64,000 bases of DNA, from positions 156,016 to 220,015 of the forward strand of contig NZ_LMPQ01000010.1 in the NCBI RefSeq assembly GCF_001423905.1. Direction: 5' to 3'. Source of the stretch: Frigoribacterium sp. Leaf186 (GTDB lineage Bacteria > Actinomycetota > Actinomycetes > Actinomycetales > Microbacteriaceae). The position numbers and the translations under genes were made by a program. The notes below the pieces were generated by a model. That model was given only the letters and a program-made list of their open reading frames with translations, had not been told where the DNA came from and made no database searches. This document shows, piece after piece, positions 1 through 9,088 of this stretch (positions are counted from its first letter, which is position 1; every line of letters starts with the position of its first letter).

Positions 1-8
1 CGACGCCG

Positions 9-126
9 CACCACGGGCAAGTGCCACCCCACCACGCGAGGGGCACATCACCACGGGATGGGGGCACACCACCACGAGACGGCCACAGCACCACGAGACG
101 GCCACAGCACCACGAGATGGGCACAG
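9..126. repeat. six-unit tandem repeat, 19-21 bp period
   Basis: Six head-to-tail units begin near 9, 30, 49, 70, 89 and 108. The consensus is roughly CACCACGRGANGGGCACAG. Units 4 and 5 are identical (19 bp) and unit 6 differs at few positions. There are no unique spacers, so this is not a CRISPR. The array lies just past the 3' end of folD, and its last unit forms the left arm of the hairpin at 111-162. Confidence 0.8.
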
Positions 127-162
127 CATCAGGAAAAGGCCTGGCGCTGTGCCCATCTCGTG
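111..162 (-). terminator. inverted repeat downstream of folD
   Basis: The two 17-bp arms, 111-127 and 146-162, are perfect complements (CACGAGATGGGCACAGC against its reverse complement) around an 18-nt loop. Lying 17 bp beyond the folD stop on the minus strand, the structure could end the glyA-folD transcript. No clear U-tract is present, so the terminator role is inferred from position. Confidence 0.55.
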
Positions 163-178
163 GCGTGGTGCGGGGGCG

Positions 179-1228
179 TCAGAGGCGGTCCGCGGCCTCG
201 ACCACGTTCTTCAGCAGCATGGCGCGGGTCATCGGCCCGACGCCGCCGGGCACGGGTGACTGGAAGCCGGCGACTGCGGCGACGGCCGGGTCGACGTCTC
301 CGCGCAGCTTGTACTTGCCGGTCTCCTCGTTCAACACGCGGGTGATGCCGACGTCGATGACGGCCGCGCCGGGCTTGACCCAGTCCGGCTTGACCAGCCC
401 CGCGACTCCGGCGGCGGCCACCACGATGTCGGCGCGGCGCACCTCGGCGGCGACGTCGACCGTCCGGGAGTGCGTCAGCGTCGCGGTCGCCTCGAGGCGG
501 GTCAGCAGGAGCCCCAGGGGACGCCCGACCGTCAGACCCTGCCCGATGATCGTCACGTGGGTGCCGGCGATCGGGATGTCGTAGGCGTGCAACATCTCGA
601 CGATGCCCCGCGGCGTGCAGGGCAGGGGCGTGTCGATCGAGCCCTTGCCGCCGGGCACAGCCAGGACGAGCTCGCCCAGGTTGACGGGGTGCAGGCCGTC
701 GGCGTCCTTGGCGGGGTCCATCAGCTCGAGCATCGCCGTCGGGTCGATGCCGGCGGGCAGCGGCAGCTGGATGATGAACGCGGTCACGGCCGGGTCGGCG
801 TTCATCGCCTCGATCGCCTGCCGGATCTCGGACTCGGTCGCCGTGTCGGGCAGGTCGATGCGGATCGACTCGATGCCGACCTCGGCGCAGTCCCGGTGCT
901 TGCCCGCGACGTACGAGAGCGAGCCGGGGTTCGCCCCGACCAGGATCGTGCCGAGCCCGGGCGCGATGCCGCGAGCCTTGAGGGCCTCGACCCGGTGGCG
1001 CAGGTCGTCCTTCACGGCAGCGGCCAGGGCGGTGCCGTCGATCTTCACCGCGGACGTCTCGTCGCCGGGGACGAACCGGGAACGCTCGAGCGTCACCGCG
1101 CCTCCGGACGGAGCGCCTGCTCCAGCCGCAGCGCCGTCGCCGACGCCGGACGCCGACGCACCGCCGTCGCCGACACCGGACCCTGCAGCGACGCCCGCCG
1201 GCGTGCCGGCCGTGACGTCAGCGCTCAC
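179..1228 (-). CDS. folD: bifunctional methylenetetrahydrofolate dehydrogenase / methenyltetrahydrofolate cyclohydrolase
   Basis: FolD interconverts 5,10-methylene-THF, 5,10-methenyl-THF and 10-formyl-THF in the cytosol using NADP. The core shows the active-site stretch [14 protein letters not shown] with the catalytic Tyr and Lys, the QLPLP loop, PCTPRGI, and a [11 protein letters not shown] nucleotide-binding segment. The chosen GTG at 1228 overlaps the glyA stop, suggesting translational coupling, and gives 349 aa. That is about 60 aa longer than usual, with a Gly/Ala-rich leader. A GTG at 1096 has GGAGG four bases upstream, and a GTG at 1048 gives the canonical 289 aa, so the true start is uncertain. 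The leader contains one copy of the dispersed GGAGGCGCG motif. Confidence 0.93.
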   Translation of the reverse strand: MSADVTAGTPAGVAAGSGVGDGGASASGVGDGAAAGAGAPSGGAVTLERSRFVPGDETSAVKIDGTALAAAVKDDLRHRVEALKARGIAPGLGTILVGANPGSLSYVAGKHRDCAEVGIESIRIDLPDTATESEIRQAIEAMNADPAVTAFIIQLPLPAGIDPTAMLELMDPAKDADGLHPVNLGELVLAVPGGKGSIDTPLPCTPRGIVEMLHAYDIPIAGTHVTIIGQGLTVGRPLGLLLTRLEATATLTHSRTVDVAAEVRRADIVVAAAGVAGLVKPDWVKPGAAVIDVGITRVLNEETGKYKLRGDVDPAVAAVAGFQSPVPGGVGPMTRAMLLKNVVEAADRL

Positions 1229-2538
1229 GCGTAGAGCGGGAACGCGTCGGTCAGCGCCTTGACGCGGGCCGCGAGGGCCTCGACGTCGGGGGACGGCATC
1301 AGCGTGAGCGCGATGATGTCGGCGACCTCGGCGAACTCGTCGTCCGAGAAGCCACGGGTCGCGAGGGCCGAGGTGCCGATGCGGACGCCCGAGGTGACCA
1401 TGGGCGGACGAGGGTCCCACGGCACCGAGTTGCGGTTCACCGTGATGCCGACCTCGTGCAGCAGGTTCTCGGCCTGCTTGCCGTCGACCTCGCTGGCCCG
1501 CAGGTCGACGAGCACCAGGTGCACGTCGGTGCCACCGGTCAGCACGTCGACCCCGGCGGCCTTGGCGTCGTCGGCCGTGAGGCGGGCCGCGAGCGCCTGG
1601 GCACCGCGGATGGTGCGCTCTTGCCGGTCTTTGAACTCGGGCTCGGCAGCGAGCTTGAACGCCGTCGCCTTGGCCGCGATGACGTGCATCAGCGGGCCGC
1701 CCTGCTGGCCGGGGAACACGGCCGAGTTGAGCTTCTTGAACAGCGGCTCGTGGTTCGAGAGGATCACGCCCGAGCGGGGGCCCGCGAGGGTCTTGTGCAC
1801 GGTCGACGAGACGACGTGCGCGTGCGGCAGGGGCGACGGGTGCAGACCGGCGGCGACCAACCCGGCGAAGTGCGCCATGTCGACCCAGAGGTACGCGCCG
1901 ACCTCGTCGGCGATGGCACGGAAGGCGGCGAAGTCGAGCTGGCGGGGGTAGGCCGACCAGCCGGCGATGATGACCTTCGGCTGGTGCTCGATCGCCTGGC
2001 GCCGGACGACGTCCATGTCGATCAGGTAGGTCTCGGGGTCGACCTCGTAGGCCACGGCCTTGTACATCTTGCCCGAGAAGTTGAGCTTCATGCCGTGGGT
2101 GAGGTGACCGCCGTGCGACAGTTCGAGGCCGAGGATCGTGTCGCCGATGTCGGCGATGGCGGCCAGCACCGCGGCGTTGGCCTGGGCGCCCGAGTGGGGC
2201 TGCACGTTGGCGAAGTCGGCGCCGAAGAGCGACTTGGCGCGCTCGATGGCGAGGTTCTCGGCGACGTCGACGAACTCGCAGCCGCCGTAGTAGCGACGGC
2301 CGGGGTAGCCCTCGGCGTACTTGTTGGTCAGCACCGAGCCCTGCGACTCGAGCACGGCACGCGGCACGAAGTTCTCGGACGCGATCATCTCGAGGTAGTC
2401 GCGCTGACGGCCGAGCTCCTGCTCGAGGACGGCGGCGATCTCGGGGTCGACGACCGAGAGCGGCTGGTTGAAGGTCGACGGCTGGCGGTCGGTCGAGGCG
2501 GCAGCGGTCGAGGCGGCGGTCTGGTCGGAGATGGTCAC
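1225..2538 (-). CDS. glyA: serine hydroxymethyltransferase
   Basis: This PLP enzyme converts serine and THF to glycine and 5,10-methylene-THF, the substrate of the downstream FolD. The 437-aa protein has the PLP Schiff-base lysine at about K249 in [13 protein letters not shown], the N-terminal MIASENF motif, and the [13 protein letters not shown] substrate loop. About 25 residues of Ser/Thr/Ala-rich sequence precede the conserved core. It starts with GTG behind an AAGGAG Shine-Dalgarno. The first gene of a glyA-folD operon, it is probably controlled by the ZTP riboswitch immediately upstream. Confidence 0.96.
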   Translation of the reverse strand: MTISDQTAASTAAASTDRQPSTFNQPLSVVDPEIAAVLEQELGRQRDYLEMIASENFVPRAVLESQGSVLTNKYAEGYPGRRYYGGCEFVDVAENLAIERAKSLFGADFANVQPHSGAQANAAVLAAIADIGDTILGLELSHGGHLTHGMKLNFSGKMYKAVAYEVDPETYLIDMDVVRRQAIEHQPKVIIAGWSAYPRQLDFAAFRAIADEVGAYLWVDMAHFAGLVAAGLHPSPLPHAHVVSSTVHKTLAGPRSGVILSNHEPLFKKLNSAVFPGQQGGPLMHVIAAKATAFKLAAEPEFKDRQERTIRGAQALAARLTADDAKAAGVDVLTGGTDVHLVLVDLRASEVDGKQAENLLHEVGITVNRNSVPWDPRPPMVTSGVRIGTSALATRGFSDDEFAEVADIIALTLMPSPDVEALAARVKALTDAFPLYA

Positions 2539-2569
2539 GGAGGACTCCTTGGCACACGGGACGGACGGA

Positions 2570-2658
2570 GGGTCGGATGTCGTGGCCCAGGCGTACGGCC
2601 ACGCACGTGTGTCAGTCGCTCCCCGATGGTGACCATCTGAACGCCAGTCGCGACCCGC
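2570..2658 (-). promoter_or_regulatory. ZTP (pfl) riboswitch upstream of glyA-folD
   Basis: On the minus strand, GGGTCGCGACTGGCG (2656-2642) matches the conserved 5' part of the pfl/ZTP aptamer, and CGCCTGGGC (2593-2585) matches its conserved 3' part. The distal CGACCC (2575-2570) can pair with the leading GGGTCG to close the outer stem. The aptamer ends about 30 nt before the glyA start, with the Shine-Dalgarno between. ZTP riboswitches sense the purine intermediate ZTP/ZMP when 10-formyl-THF is short and typically control glyA and folD, exactly the genes here. A covariance-model search would confirm it. Confidence 0.85.
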
Positions 2659-2660
2659 TC

Positions 2661-2689
2661 AGCATAACAAGCGGACCCCGGGGCCGGAA
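2661..2689 (-). promoter_or_regulatory. likely glyA-folD promoter
   Basis: A TATGCT hexamer (2666-2661, minus strand) lies about 5-7 nt before the start of the riboswitch aptamer, the right distance for a -10 box. The matching -35 position, 17 bp further up, reads TTCCGG and is weak. The inference rests on the -10 and on the aptamer starting at the expected transcription start. Confidence 0.5.
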
Positions 2690-2734
2690 GCCGGGCGACG
2701 GCCCGCTCGGAGGCCCGTGTGACACCCTGGGCGG

Positions 2735-3040
2735 GTGACCGCGACCCTCGACGACACCCGCACGGGCACGGAGGCCGACCAGCGCCTCCTGACCTCGCCC
2801 GACACCCCGTGGGTGACGCTCGTCTGGGACGACCCGGTCAACCTGATGACCTACGTGACCCACGTCTTCGAGACCTACTTCGGCTTCGGCCGGGCCGAGG
2901 CGAAGCGGCTGATGATGCGGGTGCACACCGAGGGCCGCGCCGTCGTCGCGACGGGCAACCGCGAGGCGATGGAACGTCACGTCGAGGCGATGCACGACTA
3001 CGGCCTGTGGGCGACCCTGTCGAAGGAGGACGAGGCGTGA
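2735..3040 (+). CDS. clpS: ATP-dependent Clp protease adapter ClpS
   Basis: ClpS binds N-degron substrates and delivers them to the ClpC/ClpA-ClpP protease in the cytosol. The 101-aa product has the usual size, a disordered N-terminus, and the ClpS core signature DDPVNLMTYVTHVFETYFG followed by AKRLMMRVHTEG. It starts with GTG, is divergent from glyA, and overlaps the following DUF2017 gene by four bases (GTGA), a pairing conserved in actinobacteria. Confidence 0.93.
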   Translation: MTATLDDTRTGTEADQRLLTSPDTPWVTLVWDDPVNLMTYVTHVFETYFGFGRAEAKRLMMRVHTEGRAVVATGNREAMERHVEAMHDYGLWATLSKEDEA

Positions 3041-3513
3041 CGCTCGTGCCGTTCGTCCGCGCCCGGGGCGGTGACGAGGTCCGCGTGCGGCTCGACGCCG
3101 ACGAGCGGGGCCTGCTCGCCGACCTGGTCGGCCAACTGCTGGGGCTGCTCGAGAAAGGTGACGAGGGCGATCCGGCCCTGGCGCGCCTCTTGCCCGCGGC
3201 GTACCGCGACGACGACGAGGCGGCCGCCGAGTTCCGTCGCTTCACGGCCGGCGACCTCACCCGGCGCAAGGTCGAGAACGGGCGGGCGGTGCTCGCCTCG
3301 CTCGACGCGCCCGAGACGGGGCTCGACCGGGCTGCGCAACAGTCGTGGCTCCGCACCCTGAACGACCTGCGGCTGACCCTCGGCGAGCGCCTCGGCGTCA
3401 CGGCCGACGGCGTCGCCCCGAGCGGCGACCCGCAGCTGCGCGCCATGGGCCACGTCTTCGACTGGCTGGGCTACCTGCAGGAGGCGCTGCTGAGGTCCCT
3501 GCCCAAGCGCTGA
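3037..3513 (+). CDS. DUF2017 family protein (AosR-like)
   Basis: This 158-aa protein has an acidic/Arg-rich N-terminus and a helical C-terminal half with SWLRTLNDLRLTLGERLG and HVFDWLGYLQEALL, typical of the DUF2017 family. The mycobacterial member beside clpS, AosR, has been described as an oxidative-stress-linked transcription regulator; whether that holds here is unknown. It starts with GTG overlapping the clpS stop, so the two are probably translationally coupled. Confidence 0.85.
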   Translation: MTLVPFVRARGGDEVRVRLDADERGLLADLVGQLLGLLEKGDEGDPALARLLPAAYRDDDEAAAEFRRFTAGDLTRRKVENGRAVLASLDAPETGLDRAAQQSWLRTLNDLRLTLGERLGVTADGVAPSGDPQLRAMGHVFDWLGYLQEALLRSLPKR

Positions 3514-3571
3514 CCCGGCGCCACGGGTCTCGAGCGCCCGGGCGGACGCCCGGCCGATGCCCGGCGAGGGC

Positions 3572-3757
3572 CTAGCGGTCCTCTTTCGGGAACACGACCC
3601 AGAGCACGAGGTACACGAGCACCTGCGGCCCGGGCAGGATGATCGACAGCACGAAGATCAGCCGCACGAGGAAGGCGCTGATGCCGAACCGGGCGGCGAG
3701 GGCGGCGCAGACTCCGGCGATGATCTTGCCGCGGCGGGGACGAGTGAGGGTGGCCAT
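3572..3757 (-). CDS. small PspC-domain membrane protein
   Basis: This 61-aa protein is essentially one PspC domain: RPRRGKIIAGVCAALAARFGIS, then two hydrophobic stretches (about residues 28-42 and 46-57) ending in FPKEDR. PspC proteins are inner-membrane sensors or partners of phage-shock systems; this short form is a common actinobacterial stand-alone version. No other psp gene is nearby. Its start at 3757 gives the family's usual length, although the frame is open further upstream. Confidence 0.85.
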   Translation of the reverse strand: MATLTRPRRGKIIAGVCAALAARFGISAFLVRLIFVLSIILPGPQVLVYLVLWVVFPKEDR

Positions 3758-3804
3758 GCGTCGAGCATGCCAGGCCCGACGGGCCGGTGCGCGAGAATGG
3801 CCGG

Positions 3805-5508
3805 ATGAGCGCTTCACTCGTGGCCAAGGGCCTGGCCGGCGGCCACGGGCACCGCACCCTGTTCGACGACCTCGACCTGACGGTCGCCCCGGGTGACGTC
3901 GTGGGCGTGGTGGGCGTGAACGGGGCCGGCAAGTCGACGTTGCTGCGCCTCCTCGCGGGGGTCGACGAGCCACAGGCCGGCACGGTCACCCTCTCCCCCG
4001 GCGACGCCTTCGTCGGGTGGCTGCCGCAAGAGCACGAGCGCGTGCCCGGCGAGACCGTCGCCGGCTACATCGGTCGCCGGACCGGCAGCACGCAGGCCAC
4101 CGCCGAGATGGACGCCGCGGCCGCCGCCCTGGGCGACACCGACCCGGCCCCGCGCGCCGACGGGCTCGACCCCGCCGACGTCTACTCGACGGCCCTCGAC
4201 CGGTGGCTCGCCAGCGGCGCCGTCGACCTCGACGAACGCCTGCCGCAGGTGCTCGCCGACCTCGGCCTCGCCACCGGCACCGGCGCCGCCGACGAGGTCG
4301 CCGTCGGGCCCGACAGCGCGATGACCGGTCTCAGCGGGGGCCAGGCGGCCCGCGTCGGCCTCGCCGCCCTGCTGCTCAGCCGCTTCGACGTCGCCCTGCT
4401 CGACGAGCCCACCAACGATCTCGACCTCGACGGCCTCGAACGACTCGAGCGCTTCGTCCAGGGCCAGCGCGGGGGCATCGTGCTCGTCAGCCACGACCGC
4501 GAGTTCCTCGCCCGGTGCGTCACGAAGGTGCTCGAGCTCGACCTGGCGCAGTCGTCGAACCGGGTCTTCGGGGGCGGCTACGACGCCTACCTCGACGAGC
4601 GCGAGACCGCCCGTCGTCACGCCCGCGAGGCCTACGACGAGTTCGCCGAGAAGAAGGCCGACCTCGTCGGCCGTGCCCGCACGCAGCGCGAGTGGTCGAG
4701 CCAGGGCGTCCGCAACGCCATGAAGAAGGCGCCCGACAACGACAAGATCCGCCGCAAGGCCTCGGCCGAGTCGAGCGAGAAGCAGGCCCAGAAGGTCCGC
4801 CAGATGGAGAGCCGCATCGCCCGGCTCGACGAGGTCGACGAGCCGCGCAAAGAATGGCAGCTCGAGTTCACCATCGGTGCAGCACCCCGCTCGAGCGCCG
4901 TCGTCTCGACCCTCAGCGGCGCGGTGTTCCGCCAGGGCGACCCCGCGACGGGCGAGTTCGTGCTCGGCCCGGTCTCGGTGCAGGTGAACGGTGGCGACCG
5001 CATCGGCATCACCGGCCCCAACGGCGCCGGCAAGTCGACCCTGCTGCGCGGCCTGCTCGGCCGGCAGGAACCGAGCGAAGGAGGCGCGAGCCGCGGAGCC
5101 AGCATCGCCGTCGGCGAGATCGACCAGGCCCGGGCACTGCTGGCCGGCGACGTGCCGTTGGCCGACGCGTTCGAGGCTCTCGTGCCCGACTGGCCCCAGG
5201 CCGAGGTGCGGACGCTGCTCGCCAAGTTCGGGCTGAAGGCCGACCACGTCTCGCGCCCGGTGGACGAGCTCTCGCCGGGCGAGCGCACGCGCGCCGGCCT
5301 CGCCCTGCTGCAGGCCCGCGGCGTCAACGTGCTCGTGCTCGACGAACCCACGAACCACCTCGACCTCGCCGCGATCGAGCAGCTCGAACAAGCCCTCGAG
5401 TCGTACGACGGCACGCTGCTGCTCGTCACCCACGACCGCCGCATGCTCGAGACCGTGCGGCTCGACCGTCACTGGCGCGTCGACGGCGGCACCGTCACCG
5501 AGTCGTGA
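3805..5508 (+). CDS. ABC-F family ATP-binding cassette protein
   Basis: This 567-aa soluble protein has two ATPase domains and no membrane segment, the ABC-F architecture of ribosome-associated translation factors and antibiotic-resistance proteins. Domain 1 has GVNGAGKST, LSGGQ and ALLDEPTNDLD. Domain 2 has GPNGAGKST, LSPGE and VLVLDEPTNHLD. A charged linker (about residues 265-350, rich in Arg/Lys/Glu) matches the P-site tRNA-interaction motif region. Subfamily and any resistance role cannot be assigned by eye. The ATG at 3805 is preferred over an upstream in-frame ATG at 3787 because homologous sequence begins there. Confidence 0.9.
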   Translation: MSASLVAKGLAGGHGHRTLFDDLDLTVAPGDVVGVVGVNGAGKSTLLRLLAGVDEPQAGTVTLSPGDAFVGWLPQEHERVPGETVAGYIGRRTGSTQATAEMDAAAAALGDTDPAPRADGLDPADVYSTALDRWLASGAVDLDERLPQVLADLGLATGTGAADEVAVGPDSAMTGLSGGQAARVGLAALLLSRFDVALLDEPTNDLDLDGLERLERFVQGQRGGIVLVSHDREFLARCVTKVLELDLAQSSNRVFGGGYDAYLDERETARRHAREAYDEFAEKKADLVGRARTQREWSSQGVRNAMKKAPDNDKIRRKASAESSEKQAQKVRQMESRIARLDEVDEPRKEWQLEFTIGAAPRSSAVVSTLSGAVFRQGDPATGEFVLGPVSVQVNGGDRIGITGPNGAGKSTLLRGLLGRQEPSEGGASRGASIAVGEIDQARALLAGDVPLADAFEALVPDWPQAEVRTLLAKFGLKADHVSRPVDELSPGERTRAGLALLQARGVNVLVLDEPTNHLDLAAIEQLEQALESYDGTLLLVTHDRRMLETVRLDRHWRVDGGTVTES

Positions 5509-5566
5509 GCCGGTCGACGACCCTGCCGGCGAACGGCCCCCGCGTGCCTCGACTACCGTCGTCTTC

Positions 5567-6736
5567 ATGACCTGCACCACCCGACTGGTCGCGGTCGCCG
5601 CCGCCCTCGCCCTGTTGACGGGCTGCACGGCGAACCCGACCGTCCCGAGCGAGCCCACGAGCGACGCCTCCGCTGACGCGACCTCGTCGGCCGGCCCGAC
5701 CCGCGCCTCCTCGGAGCTCGCCGACTGGGCCACCGCCCTCGACGACCGTGACGACTACCCCGCCCGCTGGGTCGCCGTCGGCGACTCGATCACTGAGGGC
5801 ATGGGCGCCTCGACCGTGGACTCCCGCTGGATCGACCTCACCCTCGACGGCCTTCGCGAGCGCTACCCGACCGACGACGTGCCGGGCGGGGTCGGCTACC
5901 GGCCCGCCGCGTTCGCCGTCGCGCCGCCAGCGTCGACCTGGGCGCGCTGGGCGACGAGCAGCGAGGGGCCCGTCTCGGCGTCCTCCCGCACCGCCGACCT
6001 CGGCTACCGTTCGGTCACCCTCGGGGCCGGCGCGACCACGACCTATGCGTTCACCGGCACCGGCCTCGACCTCTGGTGGACCAGCGGCCGCGGCACCTTC
6101 AGCTACGCCATCGACGACGGCGACGCCGTCGAGGTCGACACGCACGACTCGATGGCGACGAGCGGCATCACCCCCGTGAGCGATCTCGACGCGGGTCAGC
6201 ACACCGTGACGATCCACGCCCACTCGGCCGTCGACCTCGAGGGCCTCACGGCGTACGACGGCGACCGCGACCGCGGCGTCTCGCTCTTCGACTCGTCGCG
6301 CTCGGGCGCGACGGCGCGCACCTTCACGGCCGACCTGCCCGGGTACCTCGACTCGGTCGCCGCCGCGGCCCCCGACCTCGTGACCGTCACGCTCGGCGCC
6401 AACGACGCCTTCACCCGCACGCCCGCCGAGTTCGAGGACGACTACCGCACCCTGATCGAGGGCCTGCAGGGCCTCGACGACCCGCCGTCGATCATGCTGA
6501 TCGGCGAGTTCGTGCCCGGCACGAACCTCACCCGGGGGCTGGCCGGCGACGTCGACGACTACCGTGCGGTCGTCGAGCGGCTCGCGACGGAGTCCGGCAG
6601 CGCGTACGTCGACCTCTCCGACGCCTTGCCCGCCGACGGCGTCGCCTCGCTGCTCTCGGCCGACGGGGTGCACCCGAACGACGCCGGGCAACGCGTCATC
6701 GCCGACTTCGTGCTCGACCGCATCAGCGTCGGCTGA
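5567..6736 (+). CDS. SGNH/GDSL hydrolase lipoprotein
   Basis: This secreted, lipid-anchored esterase-like protein has 389 aa. The signal peptide ends in a lipobox LLTG|C (Cys20), followed by a Ser/Thr/Ala-rich linker. The SGNH blocks are visible: VAVGDSITEG (catalytic Ser74), GANDAF near residue 284, and DGVHPNDAG near residue 366 with the Asp-x-x-His pair. An inserted beta-rich domain lies between the first two blocks. The substrate is unknown; carbohydrate-ester or acyl-ester cleavage at the cell surface is typical of the fold. Confidence 0.85.
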   Translation: MTCTTRLVAVAAALALLTGCTANPTVPSEPTSDASADATSSAGPTRASSELADWATALDDRDDYPARWVAVGDSITEGMGASTVDSRWIDLTLDGLRERYPTDDVPGGVGYRPAAFAVAPPASTWARWATSSEGPVSASSRTADLGYRSVTLGAGATTTYAFTGTGLDLWWTSGRGTFSYAIDDGDAVEVDTHDSMATSGITPVSDLDAGQHTVTIHAHSAVDLEGLTAYDGDRDRGVSLFDSSRSGATARTFTADLPGYLDSVAAAAPDLVTVTLGANDAFTRTPAEFEDDYRTLIEGLQGLDDPPSIMLIGEFVPGTNLTRGLAGDVDDYRAVVERLATESGSAYVDLSDALPADGVASLLSADGVHPNDAGQRVIADFVLDRISVG

Positions 6737-6814
6737 CGAGCCGACGAGCCGACGAGCGTACGAGCCGAGGAGGCGCGGGCGCGTCACGAGGACGACGCCC
6801 GCACCCGGCGCGGT

Positions 6815-7435
6815 TCAGTCGAAGAGGCCGTAGGCGGCGTCGAGCGTCTCGTCGGTGCTGAGCGGGGCGGTGTCGCCCGCACCCGTCGCGGTGACGGCGA
6901 CCAGGCCGTGGGGCGAAATGATCGTCGTGACCGAGGCAGTTAGACCTTGCTGCGTGCCGGTCTGGGAGAACGCCTGACCGCCGAAGGCCGCAACCCGCGA
7001 GTCATCGATGGCTTCAACCCCCTCCGTTGCCTCCGCCTCATCAATCTGGGCCTTGATGTCGGATTCGCTCAACTCGTTTTGCTGCGTCACGACCAGAATT
7101 CCACTCGCGTCCGCGACGTTGCTTTCGTCCACACCCGGTGTCAACCAGGCACAGGCTCCTTGATTGCCTTCAAAGGCAGAGTCAGCATTTGCCTCCAGAC
7201 CGTCGATGACCGAGCCGAGTGCGACGCCGACGTCTTCACAGCTCGTCAGATCGTTCAAGGTGCCCTCGCCGGACGCGGTCGACCCCGAGCCGCCGGAGCC
7301 GGCCGACGACCCGCCGGACGCGGCGTCGTCGTCGCCACCCGCGCCTCCTGACGTGCAGCCGGCGAGCAGCAGGCCGAGGACGAGCACGCCCGTGGTGGTG
7401 GCCGTCACGGCCGTTCTGCGCATGGACGTGGCCAT
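6815..7435 (-). CDS. secreted lipoprotein, DUF3558-like
   Basis: This 206-aa lipoprotein has a lipobox LLLAG|C (Cys27), a Gly/Ser-rich linker (about residues 28-58), then a small globular domain. SCEDVG and GACAWLTPG carry two cysteines that may form a disulfide. The Cys-Ala-Trp pattern and size resemble the DUF3558 lipoproteins of actinobacteria; I rate that resemblance moderate. The DNA for the globular core (about 6920-7260) is visibly AT-richer than the flanks, so the core may have been acquired separately from the leader. It converges with the SGNH gene. Confidence 0.7.
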   Translation of the reverse strand: MATSMRRTAVTATTTGVLVLGLLLAGCTSGGAGGDDDAASGGSSAGSGGSGSTASGEGTLNDLTSCEDVGVALGSVIDGLEANADSAFEGNQGACAWLTPGVDESNVADASGILVVTQQNELSESDIKAQIDEAEATEGVEAIDDSRVAAFGGQAFSQTGTQQGLTASVTTIISPHGLVAVTATGAGDTAPLSTDETLDAAYGLFD

Positions 7436-7519
7436 CGGGGCTCCCTCGTGATCTGCGCCGGGCTCCCTGCGCCCGGTGCTCCCGTCACCCTAACGAGGGG
7501 TGCCTCCGAGGGCGCCGGG

Positions 7520-9088
7520 TCACCAGGTCGTGCGGGTGCGCTCCTGCTCGACGACGGCCTCGCGGTCGGCGAGCCCGCGCAGCCCGGCGAACTGCTGGCC
7601 CATGCGCGGGTTGCCCGAGAGCACCGGCTCGACCCGGTCGAGGAACGCCCAGTACCCGGCGGTCACCGGGCAGGCGTCCTCGCCGAGCCGTTTCTTCGGG
7701 TCGAACCGGCACGAGCCGCAGTGGTCCGTCATGCGGTTGACGTACGCGCCACCGGACGCGTACGGCTTGGTCGCGACGATGCCTCCGTCGGCGTGCTGCG
7801 ACATGCCCACGACGTTGGCGGGCATGACCCAGGGCGTGCCGTCGACGTACATGTCGACGAACCACTGGTTGAGCGCCGCCGGGTCGACCCCGCGCTGCAG
7901 GGCCCAGTTGCCGAGGATCATCAGCCGCTGGATGTGGTGGTTCCAGCCGTGGCGCCGCAACCCGTCGAGGGTGTCGCTCAGGCACTCGGCCTCGACCGCC
8001 TCGGCGTCGAGCCCGGCGAACACCGCGGGCAACGGCTGCGTCGCTCCGAGGTGGTTGCTCGTCGTCGCGAAGTCCTCGCCGAGGTGCCAGTACAGGTGCC
8101 AGACCCAGTCCCGCCAGCCGACGATCTGCCGGGTGAACCCCTCGACGCTGCGCAGGGGCGCGTCGCCCGCCTGGTACGACGCGATCGCGGCCTCGACGAC
8201 CTCGCGCGGGTCGAGCAGGCCGAGGTTCATCGGTGCGCTGAGCAGCGAGTGCGCCATCGTCCAGTCGCCCGACAGCGTCGCGTCCTCGAACGGGCCGAAG
8301 TCGGGCAGCCGCACCTCGACGAAGTCCGCCAGCGCAGCGGTCGCCTCGGCCCGGGTGGCGGCAAAACGACGGGGCGCGTCGTCGCCGACGAGCGTGACGA
8401 CGCCCTCGCGCTCCCACCGGTCGAGGTCGGCACGCACCTCGGCGTCGATGTCGTCCTCGGCGGGCCACTCCTGGGGCGGCAGACCGAGCGTCGCCGCTCC
8501 CTTCGGCGGCTTCTCGCGGTTGTCGTGGTCGTAGTTCCACTGGCCTCCGACGGGCTGTGGGCCCTCCATCAGCAGGCCGGTGCGCTGACGGACGGCTCGG
8601 TACCAGTCCTCCATCAGGAGGCGCGGTGCCGGTCGACCGCCGGACGCGCCGGTCGGTCGACCCGCGCCTCCTCGACGGGCATCGTCGGCGTCCGCCGCCG
8701 CGCCCCCGGACCGGCCGGCGCCGCGGCCGCCCTGTCGCCCGGCGGCCCACTCGGCGAACTCGGCCTCGCTCGAGACGAAGCCACGGCTGGGCAGCACCTC
8801 GGCGCCGACCGACCGCACGAGGCCACGGGCCCGGTACGAGGTCGGGTCGACCACCTGCAGGTCGTCGCGCCCCTCGAGCGCCTCGGAGTAGTGGTCGACC
8901 TGCCGGAACTCGACCCGGTCGCCGAGCTCGGCCGCCCGGTGCCGGATCGACGAGAGGATCAGCTGCAGCTTGGCCCGGTGCAGCGTGCGTCCCTGCCACG
9001 ACGACCGGCTCTCGATCAGGAGCATCGGGTCGCCGTCGTCGAAGTGCGGGCCGAGCTGGTCGAGGAAGATCCACCGGGTGCGCTGCAT
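7520..9088 (-). CDS. iron-sulfur bacterial cryptochrome/photolyase (PhrB-like)
   Basis: This 522-aa flavoprotein belongs to the Fe-S photolyase/cryptochrome class, whose members repair (6-4) photoproducts or act in light signalling. The four cluster cysteines fall at about C369, C457, C460 and C473, with the last three in CGSCRFDPKKRLGEDAC. Their spacing (88, 3, 13) equals that of Agrobacterium PhrB as I recall it. The FAD/DNA region includes WNHHIQRLMILGNW. The N-terminal Rossmann part begins IFLDQLGPHF. A low-complexity Gly/Ala/Arg insertion at about residues 128-165 includes ARRGGAG, encoded by the dispersed GGAGGCGCG motif. Start 9088 fits the family. Confidence 0.9.
   Translation of the reverse strand: MQRTRWIFLDQLGPHFDDGDPMLLIESRSSWQGRTLHRAKLQLILSSIRHRAAELGDRVEFRQVDHYSEALEGRDDLQVVDPTSYRARGLVRSVGAEVLPSRGFVSSEAEFAEWAAGRQGGRGAGRSGGAAADADDARRGGAGRPTGASGGRPAPRLLMEDWYRAVRQRTGLLMEGPQPVGGQWNYDHDNREKPPKGAATLGLPPQEWPAEDDIDAEVRADLDRWEREGVVTLVGDDAPRRFAATRAEATAALADFVEVRLPDFGPFEDATLSGDWTMAHSLLSAPMNLGLLDPREVVEAAIASYQAGDAPLRSVEGFTRQIVGWRDWVWHLYWHLGEDFATTSNHLGATQPLPAVFAGLDAEAVEAECLSDTLDGLRRHGWNHHIQRLMILGNWALQRGVDPAALNQWFVDMYVDGTPWVMPANVVGMSQHADGGIVATKPYASGGAYVNRMTDHCGSCRFDPKKRLGEDACPVTAGYWAFLDRVEPVLSGNPRMGQQFAGLRGLADREAVVEQERTRTTW

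Noticed and set aside
9-126. Tandem repeat resembling a CRISPR array
   Set aside because: Units abut without unique spacers and no cas gene is nearby.
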